NCBI RefSeq assembly: GCF_012396015.1
Contig: NZ_JAAXOQ010000026.1
Location: 1 to 63,851, forward strand
From: Tsukamurella spumae
GTDB lineage: Bacteria > Actinomycetota > Actinomycetes > Mycobacteriales > Mycobacteriaceae
Length of the DNA: 63,851 nucleotides
Reading direction: 5' to 3'
Positions 57,296-63,851 of the stretch are shown piece after piece (within the stretch, counting starts at the first letter, position 1; each line of letters begins with the position of its first letter). Both the position numbers and the translations under genes were made by a program. The notes under the pieces were generated by a model. That model did not search any database. It worked only from the letters and a program-made list of their open reading frames with translations, and was not told the DNA's origin.

Positions 57296-59074
57296 ATGAG
57301 CGACGCAGCTACGAACGTTCGCGTGCCCTTTGTGCCGCAGAACGGACATGGTGAGAACACCACCACGGCCCCGGTGCTGCCCTCGACCGATACCGCTGCC
57401 GCGCCGGTGATCCGGCCGGCCGCCGCCGGACCGGTGTCCGAGCCGAGCGGCGAGTGGGAGGAGCCCGCGCTGCCCGAGGTCGATGATCTCGACGTGGCGG
57501 GTGTCGTCCCGACCGTCGCGCCGACCTCGCCCCTGGTCGTGCCGGGAGACGAGCGGCCCACCGCGGAGCAGCCCGTGATCGAGGACGAGCCGGTGGGCCC
57601 GTCCACGCCGGGCGCGTCCATCGAGGCCGACGGTACGCCGACGTCCGACGCGAAGGCCGAGGACTCGACGGCGGAGGGGGAGGACTCGGACCAGTCCGAT
57701 GCCGCGGCGACCGACGAGCCCGCGCTCCCCGCGCCCGCGGCGGTTCCCGGCGAGAAGGCCGCGCCGAAGCCCGTCGCCGCGCAGGTGCCCGCGCAGCAGA
57801 GCGCCGCCGTGGCGCCGTCGCCCGTGCCGGTCCCGCAGCAGCAGTGGCCGGGCCAGAACGGGTTCTCGGGCCCGCAGGCGCCCGCCGCGCAGGCCGGTCC
57901 GGTCCAGCAGGCGCCCTTCCAGCCCGTACCGCCCACCGGTCAGTTCCAGGCGCCCCAGGCGTCCGGCCAGATCCAGCGACCGGCGTCGCCGCAGCCCTTC
58001 GGGCAGCAGGGCGCGCCCGTGCAGAACGGCCAGGCTCCGCTCGCCCCGCCGCAGCACCAGCAGGCCCCGATGCATCCGATGGGCGAGTCGCTCGCGGCGC
58101 CCATGTCGACCGCGTCCTCCTCGTTCAACCAGCAGATCCGGTTCTCGGACGCTGCGGTCCGCGTGTCCGGCTGGCGCGCCTTCCTGCGCCGGATGGGCCT
58201 GGACATCGGCCCCAGCGCGAACGATCAGGAACACGCCGAGCTGGTGCACCGCATCCGCGTTCCCAAGAACAAGTTCCACGTCACCAGCGTGTTCGCCGAC
58301 AACGCGGGCGGCACGCTCATCGTCGGCGTTCTCGGCCAGATCCTCGAGCGCACCCGCGCCGACAATGTCGTCGCCCTCGACCTCGATCCCGACGGTGGCG
58401 ACCTCGACCAGGTGACCGCGTGGCACCAGGGCGGGTCGACGGCGCGCACCCTCATCCAGCAGAGCGACCTGTCCGACCGCAACCAGGTCGACAAGCACCT
58501 CGCCGTCACCTCGACCAACCTGCACGTGCTCCCGAGCCCGTGGCGGTTCAACGGTCGCGATGTCACCGATTACGACGACGTCCTGGACCTGTACTCGATC
58601 TTCCGCCCGCACTACAGCCTCGCGCTGGCCGATGCGGGCCGCGGCCTGCAGACCCAGACGGGCACCGGTGTGCTCGAGATCTCGTCCGCGCTGATCCTGC
58701 CCGCCTCGGCCACCACCCGCGGCGTGCGCAAGGTGGCCGCGACGATCGACTGGCTGCGGCACCACGGCTGGCACGGTCTGCTCGCGAACACGATCGTGGT
58801 GATCAACCACACGAAGCGTCGCGGCAGCGTCTCGGTCGAGCAGTTCGACGAGCTGTTCCGCGCCGGCCAGAAGCTGCGCGTCCACGAGATCCCGTACGAC
58901 CCGCACCTCGACTCCGATCAGCCGATCGACCTGGACCTGCTCCGCAAGGGCACGATCCGGGCCTTCGAGGAGCTGGCCGCGGACTTGGCCGACGGGTTCA
59001 ACTCGGGCTACGAGCCGCCGGCCGCGCAGAAGCTGGCCGAGCTGCAGCAGGTGCGCACGAGCGAGGGACGCTAA
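57296..59074 (+). CDS. EspI/MinD-like protein with degenerate P-loop
   Basis: A 592-residue protein: residues 1-275 are a disordered Pro/Gln/Ala-rich region, and 280-592 a MinD/ParA-type domain as in ESX-1 EspI. The phosphate-binding loop, normally KGGxGKTT, reads VFADNAGGTLIVG near 332-344 with no lysine at all. The A' strand (VVALDLDPDGGDLDQ) and the B strand (SLALADAGRGLQT) keep their Asp residues. Nucleotide hydrolysis is therefore doubtful, although binding or a scaffold role is possible. ATG 57296 is chosen, with GTG 57287 as alternative. It sits between espG and eccD, where ESX-1 has espI; ESX-3 of M. tuberculosis has no such gene. Confidence 0.85.
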   Translation: MSDAATNVRVPFVPQNGHGENTTTAPVLPSTDTAAAPVIRPAAAGPVSEPSGEWEEPALPEVDDLDVAGVVPTVAPTSPLVVPGDERPTAEQPVIEDEPVGPSTPGASIEADGTPTSDAKAEDSTAEGEDSDQSDAAATDEPALPAPAAVPGEKAAPKPVAAQVPAQQSAAVAPSPVPVPQQQWPGQNGFSGPQAPAAQAGPVQQAPFQPVPPTGQFQAPQASGQIQRPASPQPFGQQGAPVQNGQAPLAPPQHQQAPMHPMGESLAAPMSTASSSFNQQIRFSDAAVRVSGWRAFLRRMGLDIGPSANDQEHAELVHRIRVPKNKFHVTSVFADNAGGTLIVGVLGQILERTRADNVVALDLDPDGGDLDQVTAWHQGGSTARTLIQQSDLSDRNQVDKHLAVTSTNLHVLPSPWRFNGRDVTDYDDVLDLYSIFRPHYSLALADAGRGLQTQTGTGVLEISSALILPASATTRGVRKVAATIDWLRHHGWHGLLANTIVVINHTKRRGSVSVEQFDELFRAGQKLRVHEIPYDPHLDSDQPIDLDLLRKGTIRAFEELAADLADGFNSGYEPPAAQKLAELQQVRTSEGR

Positions 59075-59080
59075 CCGACG

Positions 59081-60652
59081 ATGGTCTTCCCGATCACCCC
59101 GGAGCCCGCCGCCGGTACCCAGCAGTCGGGCCCCGGGCGGTCCGCCGTCCCCGAGCAGGTGCGTGTCCTGATCGAGGTGGGGGAGAACTCCGTCGAGCGG
59201 AGCCTGTTGGCCCGCCGTCGGCTGTCCGTCGTGATGGATTCGGTGATCCCCGGGCTGGAGCAGATCTTCCCGGACCACGACTTCTCGACGACCGGAGCGT
59301 GGACCTTCGCCCGCGAGGGCGGGACCACGCTGGCGCGCGACAAGTCGCTCGGCGACGCGGGCGTGCTCGACGGTGACCGCCTGATCCTTGCGGAGACCTT
59401 CTCGACGCAGACCTTCCGCCCGCTCATCGAGAGCACCGCCGACGCGATCCAGGAGTTCTGCCGGCAGCGCTTCCGCCGGTTCGAGTCGGCGACGGCGCGG
59501 GCGCTCGGCCTCGTCGCGCTGGTGCTCGGTGCGGGGGTGTTCTCGGCGCTGGTGCTCACCGCGTGGTTCGCGCATTCCAGTGCCCTGTGGTGGTTCCCGG
59601 TGGCGGCGCTCGGTGCGATCGCGGTGGTCCTGGCCGCCCTCTCCGCCGACCGGCAGTACGGCGCGCGCCAGGTGGCCTACGCCCTGCAGATCGCTGCGGG
59701 CCCGGTGCTGTTCGCGGCCGGGTTCGTCCTCATCCCGCCGGACGGGGGCGCCGACGGTGCCTTCACCGCCGCCAACGTCCTCGTCGGCGCGCTGTTCGCG
59801 CTGATCGGCGTGATCGTGCTGGGCCGCGCGAGCGGGCTCGGCGCGGCGGTCCTCGCGGGCCTCGGTCTCGCGGCCGCCGTCACGGTGGTGGCGAGCGCGC
59901 TGTTCGCGTACACGCCGCTGGACCGCCCGGCCATCCCCGCGATCGGTGTGATCGGCGGCCTCCTGCTGGCGAACTGGGCGCAGGGCTGGGCCCTGATGCT
60001 GGCCCGGGTGCGGCCCGACACGCTCCCGCCGCCGGGCGAGGACATCGACCGCAACGAGCTCGACGCGGCGTACCACGTGGACACCTTCGACGACGAGAGC
60101 ACCACGGAGCTCGCTCGCGCGCAGGAGAACACCGGCCTCGAGCGCAAGGCGCGCACCGCGGCCAAGCTCCTGACCGGGTTCTACGTCGCGATCGCGGGCG
60201 TGCTGGTGGTCTCCGCGCTCACCGTCCTGGTGCCGCACAGCCACTACTTCTGGGGCGAGGTCGTGATCGCGGCGCTGGTCTCGGTGATCTGCGTGCTGCG
60301 CGGGCGCACCCTCGACGACCGCGTGCACGCGACCGTCTTCTTCGTCGCCGGATTCCTCGTGGCGGCCGGCCTCGCGGTGATCCTGGTGACCGCCGTCGAC
60401 TCCGATCTCGCGCGCCTGGCGGTGATCGTCGTGAGCGCGATCGCGCTCGCCGCCTTCGGCACCGGCGCGCTGCTGCTCGCGGATCGCGTGTCCACCGACC
60501 CGGCGGGACACGGCCGCCCGCTGTCCGCGCGTCTGATGGGGCGCATCGAGTTCGGGGAGAAGTTCGCGATCTTCGCCGTGGTCATGCTCGCGCTGTGGAC
60601 CACCCGGGTGTTCGCGTTCATGCGTGAACTCGACCTGTCGTTCCTGAAGTAG
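59081..60652 (+). CDS. eccD: EccD, type VII secretion membrane channel component
   Basis: A 523-residue EccD. The cytosolic N-terminus (about 25-110) is the ubiquitin-like domain (VRVLIEVGENSVERSLLARRRLSVVM, then GVLDGDRLILAE). About eleven transmembrane helices follow from residue 145, interrupted by a charged cytosolic loop near 325-365. EccD dimers surround EccB and EccC in the ESX pore. The start lies six bases after the MinD-like gene and the stop seven bases before mycP. Confidence 0.94.
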   Translation: MVFPITPEPAAGTQQSGPGRSAVPEQVRVLIEVGENSVERSLLARRRLSVVMDSVIPGLEQIFPDHDFSTTGAWTFAREGGTTLARDKSLGDAGVLDGDRLILAETFSTQTFRPLIESTADAIQEFCRQRFRRFESATARALGLVALVLGAGVFSALVLTAWFAHSSALWWFPVAALGAIAVVLAALSADRQYGARQVAYALQIAAGPVLFAAGFVLIPPDGGADGAFTAANVLVGALFALIGVIVLGRASGLGAAVLAGLGLAAAVTVVASALFAYTPLDRPAIPAIGVIGGLLLANWAQGWALMLARVRPDTLPPPGEDIDRNELDAAYHVDTFDDESTTELARAQENTGLERKARTAAKLLTGFYVAIAGVLVVSALTVLVPHSHYFWGEVVIAALVSVICVLRGRTLDDRVHATVFFVAGFLVAAGLAVILVTAVDSDLARLAVIVVSAIALAAFGTGALLLADRVSTDPAGHGRPLSARLMGRIEFGEKFAIFAVVMLALWTTRVFAFMRELDLSFLK

Positions 60653-60659
60653 AGGGGCC

Positions 60660-62081
60660 GTGCGCGCACTCCCACAGACGGCCCTCGCCCTGGCCGCCAC
60701 CGTCACCGTCGTCATCGCCGGGAGCTGGGCACCCGCCGTGTCCGGCGCCGTCGTACCGCCCGTCGCCGATATCGGTGGCGCTCCGCCCGATTCCGACGGC
60801 CCGGAACGCCCGCTGCGGTTCAACAACCCCCGCTGCGTGGAGCCCGGCGTGCTGCCGAACTCGAACCTGGCGGCGCCGCCGGCACCGTCGAACACCCTGC
60901 GGATCGACGAGGCGCACAAGTTCTCCACCGGAGCGGGCGTGACGGTGGCGGTGCTCAGCACCGGCGTGCGGCCGCAGGCGCGGCTGCGCGGGCTGGACGG
61001 TGCGGGCGACAACATGGCGACCGCGGATCGTGGTCTGGTGGACTGCGATTCGACCGGGACGCTCGTGGCGGGCATCGTCGCCGCACAGCCCGCCGCGGGC
61101 GACGGCTTCGTGGGGGTGGCGCCGGACGCGCGGGTCCTCTCGATCCGGGTCGACTCCTCGGCGTTCTCGCTGCAGAACACACCCGCCGCAGACGCCGACC
61201 CCAACCAGAGCCGCGCGGCGGTCACCACCCGCAGCATCGCCCGCGCGATCGTGCGCGCCGCCAACCGCGGCGCCAAGGTCATCGTGGTGCCGGAGCCGGT
61301 GTGCATGGCCGCCGACAACCAGTTCCGCCAACGCGAGATCGGCGGCGCGGTCGCCTACGCGCTGCGCGCCAAGGACGCACTGGTGGTCGTGGGCGCCGGC
61401 GCCACGGACCGCAAGGGCAGCAGCGTCGGGGCGAACGACTGCAAGGCCAATCCCGACCCCGACCCGGGACAGCCCGACGATCCCCGCGGTTGGCGGGCCG
61501 TGACCACCGTCGCCACCCCGAACTGGTTCGACGGGCAGGTCCTGTCGGTGGGGGCCACCGACGCGCAGGGCACGCCGCTGGTCGGCTCGTTGAACGGCCC
61601 GTGGCTCGACGTGTCCGCCCCCGGCGCGGGACTGATCTCGCTGAGCTCGCGCGGCGGCGACGGCGTGGTGAACGGCGTCCCGTCGGACCGCACGCTGGTG
61701 CCCTTCGCGGGCCCGGAGTACGCGGCGGCCTACGCGGCCGGTACCGCGGCGCTGATCCGCTCCCGGTACCCGCACCTCAAGGCGACGGAGGTCGCGGCCC
61801 GCATGGTCGCGACGGCGCACGCCCCGGGGCGCGGCACCGACAACAAGGTGGGCCGCGGCCTCATCGACCCGGTCGCGGCGCTGACCGCGAACGTGCCGGA
61901 CGTGGACACCGACATCGACCCGCAGTCGGTGCAGAAACTGCTCGTGCCGCCGCCCCCGCCCGAGCCGGACACGCGGCCGCGGCGCACCGCCGCGATCGTG
62001 GCCGGCGCGGGCGTGATCGCGCTGGTGGTGCTCGGTGGTGTCGTGGCGCTGACCCGCCCCGGCCGGAAGCGGAGGGCGTGA
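60660..62081 (+). CDS. mycP: MycP mycosin, predicted catalytically inactive
   Basis: A 473-residue subtilisin-fold mycosin with an N-terminal signal peptide (1-30) and a C-terminal membrane anchor (444-466). The fold is intact: NNPRCVEPGVL, a DCD-TGTLVAGIVAAQPAAGDGFVGVAP core, DPRGWRAVTTVATPNWF and WLDVSAPG are typical. The catalytic positions are not: Asp is Ser100 (VAVLSTGVRP), His is Thr132 (DCDSTGT), the oxyanion Asn is Ala248 (GAGATD), and Ser is Glu353 (FAGPEYAAAY). The reading frame is open, with full length and normal codon use, so it is not a decayed gene. Mycosins also stabilise the ESX membrane complex independently of proteolysis, and that role probably remains. Confidence 0.93.
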   Translation: MRALPQTALALAATVTVVIAGSWAPAVSGAVVPPVADIGGAPPDSDGPERPLRFNNPRCVEPGVLPNSNLAAPPAPSNTLRIDEAHKFSTGAGVTVAVLSTGVRPQARLRGLDGAGDNMATADRGLVDCDSTGTLVAGIVAAQPAAGDGFVGVAPDARVLSIRVDSSAFSLQNTPAADADPNQSRAAVTTRSIARAIVRAANRGAKVIVVPEPVCMAADNQFRQREIGGAVAYALRAKDALVVVGAGATDRKGSSVGANDCKANPDPDPGQPDDPRGWRAVTTVATPNWFDGQVLSVGATDAQGTPLVGSLNGPWLDVSAPGAGLISLSSRGGDGVVNGVPSDRTLVPFAGPEYAAAYAAGTAALIRSRYPHLKATEVAARMVATAHAPGRGTDNKVGRGLIDPVAALTANVPDVDTDIDPQSVQKLLVPPPPPEPDTRPRRTAAIVAGAGVIALVVLGGVVALTRPGRKRRA

Positions 62082-63851
62082 TGGACACCGAGGCTCCCAC
62101 TCATCCCGAGATCGCCCGGCGGCGAAGGCTGTTCGGCATCCGGGTCACCCTGCGCCGGGCGCTGGTGTGGGCCGTGCTCTCGGCCCTGCTCGCGGCGGTA
62201 CTCATCGACGTCTGGCCCCTGTGGGCCGTCATCGCGCTGGCCGTGGCGGGCGCCCTCGTGGCCTTCGTCTCCGTGCGCGGCACGGTCCTCACCGAGAAGA
62301 TCGGCGCCCGCTACCGGTACCTGCGCCGCCGGCGCCGCGCCTCCGGCGGCATCCCCGGCCGCGTGATCGACGTCGACGGCTGCGGCGTCCGCCAGGACGA
62401 CGGCTACGAGCTGGTCTCGGCGATCGAGCTCACGGCGGACCCGTCGGAGACCCGCCTGCGCGAGGGCCGGGCCCACGCCGCGGACACGGTACCGCTGGAC
62501 CTGCTGGCGACGATGATGACGCAGTACGGCCTCGACGTGGACATCGACGTCGCGTCCGTGGGCCGCCGCGTGCCGCCCGGCCCCGCGTACCGCGCGTCCT
62601 ACGCGCAGGGCGTGCGCTTCTACTCCGCGATGGCGGAGCGCTCCACCTGGCTGGTGCTGCGCGTGAACACGCAGCGCAACCTCGCGGGCATCGTGCGCCG
62701 CGGGCCGTCCCGCACTGCCGGCCCCAAGGCCCTCATGGCGGCGACCCGCCGTCTGGAGCAGCGCCTGCAGGAGCGGCTGATCCGTGCCCGCGTGCTGCCC
62801 GCCGAGGAGCTCGCGCGGCTGGACGCGCGGATGACCTTCGGCGCGGATCCCCTGGGCGGCTCCGAGAACTGGCACAACATCGAGCACGGTTCCGAGTTCG
62901 CCACCACCTACCTCGTCGACCCGGTGCGCACCTCCACGGAGAAGCTCGACCGCTGGTGGGGCCTCGACAGCGACAGCACCGCCGTCGTGCTGCGCCTGCG
63001 CAAGGCCACCGCGCAGTCGCCGGTCGAGATCAGCGGGCTGGTGCGCTACGACACCGCGGTGCCGATCGTCGACAACCTCGACGACGCCCTCGTTCCCGTC
63101 CCCGGCCGGCAGATGGAGCTCACGCGGGGCACGCTGCCCGGCGGCGGGTCCAGCATCGTCGACCTGCCGTCCGCGCCGCTCACCGCACTCGGCGCCGTCG
63201 AGATCCCCGTCGGCCCCGCCGGCCCGGTGTGGGGCATCTCCGGCACCGACGCCATCGCGCTGCCCCTGTTCGACGGTTCGCCCGTCCCCGAGACCCTGCG
63301 CGTCGAGTTCGCGACCGAGCTGATCGCGCTGCAGCTGGTGCTGCTGCGCTCGGTGGGCGCGGGCGCGTCGGTCGCGGTGCACACGAACCGCCCGGAGCAG
63401 TGGGCGACGCTCGCGGCCACGCTGGCGGACCCGTCGCGCTTCCGCATCGCCGACGGTGCCGGGGGTCGCCCGGCCGACATCACCGTCTTCGACGGTGCCC
63501 CCGCGGATGCGGTGCCCGAGCGCACGATGCTCACCTTCCGCAAGCCCGGTCGCCCGTCACTCGGCGCGAACGCCGATCTCGTGGTCGAGCAGGTCTCGGC
63601 GTCGAAGGTCCGGGTCGCGATCGGCGGCCGCCCGCCGATCGAGATCGTGCTCAACCCGACCGACGAGGAACTTCGGTACTGCGACGTCCAGGCCCAGCAG
63701 GTGGTGCCCGTGGTGCCCCTCCCGCCGCCCCCGCGGATGCCGCGACAGGCGCCCACCCAGCCGCGGCTCGCACCGGTGCAGGCCCCGCCGGCCGCAGTCC
63801 AGGGCCCGCCGGTGGCGCCCCCGCCGCCGGCGACCCCGCAGCAGCCGGCGG
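62081..63851 (+). CDS. eccE: EccE, type VII secretion membrane component (3' end outside window)
   Basis: The first 590 codons of EccE. Two transmembrane helices lie at about 24-64, followed by the cytosolic domain (VSVRGTVLTEKIGARYRYLRRRR at the junction, then YGLDVDIDVASVGRRVP and ENWHNIEHGSEFATTY). From about residue 545 the sequence becomes Pro/Gln-rich and the frame is still open at the window edge. EccE sits at the outside of the ESX pore. The ATG overlaps the mycP stop (TGATG) with GGAGGG just upstream. Confidence 0.92.
   Translation, partial: MDTEAPTHPEIARRRRLFGIRVTLRRALVWAVLSALLAAVLIDVWPLWAVIALAVAGALVAFVSVRGTVLTEKIGARYRYLRRRRRASGGIPGRVIDVDGCGVRQDDGYELVSAIELTADPSETRLREGRAHAADTVPLDLLATMMTQYGLDVDIDVASVGRRVPPGPAYRASYAQGVRFYSAMAERSTWLVLRVNTQRNLAGIVRRGPSRTAGPKALMAATRRLEQRLQERLIRARVLPAEELARLDARMTFGADPLGGSENWHNIEHGSEFATTYLVDPVRTSTEKLDRWWGLDSDSTAVVLRLRKATAQSPVEISGLVRYDTAVPIVDNLDDALVPVPGRQMELTRGTLPGGGSSIVDLPSAPLTALGAVEIPVGPAGPVWGISGTDAIALPLFDGSPVPETLRVEFATELIALQLVLLRSVGAGASVAVHTNRPEQWATLAATLADPSRFRIADGAGGRPADITVFDGAPADAVPERTMLTFRKPGRPSLGANADLVVEQVSASKVRVAIGGRPPIEIVLNPTDEELRYCDVQAQQVVPVVPLPPPPRMPRQAPTQPRLAPVQAPPAAVQGPPVAPPPPATPQQPA

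Noticed and set aside
57254-61318. A 1354-codon open frame on the minus strand opposite the MinD-like, eccD and mycP genes
   Set aside because: It is the mirror of well-supported plus-strand genes in very GC-rich DNA; its protein is low-complexity His/Arg/Gly-rich with no domain, and no ribosome-binding site is seen.
1-63851. tRNA, rRNA or CRISPR elements
   Set aside because: On reading both strands I saw no cloverleaf with a conserved T-arm, no rRNA segments and no spaced repeat array.

Overview
The window is very GC-rich actinobacterial DNA. It most likely comes from a mycolic-acid-containing member of the Mycobacteriales close to Tsukamurella (Gordonia, Williamsia and Dietzia are alternatives). 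The grounds are the co-occurrence of a PE/PPE-bearing type VII secretion (ESX) locus, a full mycofactocin locus, bacterial Ku plus LigD, an RNase AS and an Rv2212-like adenylate cyclase. The genus is an inference; no 16S gene or other taxonomic marker is present.

Layout. (1) 1-5.6 kb: the edge of an IS30-like element, an NAD(P)-binding reductase, a frameshifted AbiEi/DUF559-type gene flanked by two related hairpins, the divergent lysE/lysG pair, a secreted trypsin-like lipoprotein, a P1 peptidase and a DUF5313 membrane protein. (2) 5.6-10 kb: an OhrR/MarR regulator and the non-homologous end-joining genes ligD and ku, separated by a decayed LysR gene. (3) 10-21.2 kb: mixed metabolism and transport (orphan condensation-domain protein, hydrolase, EamA and two MFS transporters, LysR and XRE regulators, adenylate cyclase, L-serine dehydratase, NUDIX hydrolase, AlkX/YcaQ-type glycosylase). 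(4) 21.2-36.4 kb: a mycofactocin island. It holds mftR divergent from mftA-B-C-D-E-F-G, then an NDMA-type methanol dehydrogenase, a MoxR ATPase, a VWA protein, a second iron-dependent alcohol dehydrogenase, a two-component system and, convergent, the methyltransferase mftM. A perfect CRP-type palindrome precedes the methanol dehydrogenase. (5) 36.6-41.8 kb: RNase AS, an ABC-F ATPase with a probable attenuating leader, a ROK regulator and a lipoprotein. (6) 42.2-63.9 kb: an ESX locus with ESX-3 gene order (eccA-eccB-eccC-PE-PPE-esxG-esxH-espG-X-eccD-mycP-eccE), running off the right edge inside eccE.

The ESX locus is the most unusual part. It begins with two unrecognised genes. The second encodes an 1154-residue acidic protein carrying a repeated GF(M/L)xFGR(V/T)P motif in a long disordered linker. 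Gene X is a MinD/EspI-like protein whose phosphate-binding loop has lost its lysines. The mycosin MycP appears catalytically dead: Asp, His, Ser and the oxyanion Asn are all substituted. The Esx pair lacks a C-terminal YxxxD/E signal. Together these suggest a structurally complete secretion machine in which two enzymatic components have become scaffolds, possibly with a new accessory factor.

The mycofactocin island works as a unit. MftA is the precursor peptide, bound by MftB. MftC and MftD turn its terminal Val-Tyr into the redox core, MftE releases the core, MftF glycosylates it, MftM probably methylates the glycan and MftG reoxidises the cofactor. The two alcohol dehydrogenases are the likely clients, and MoxR/VWA may mature them.
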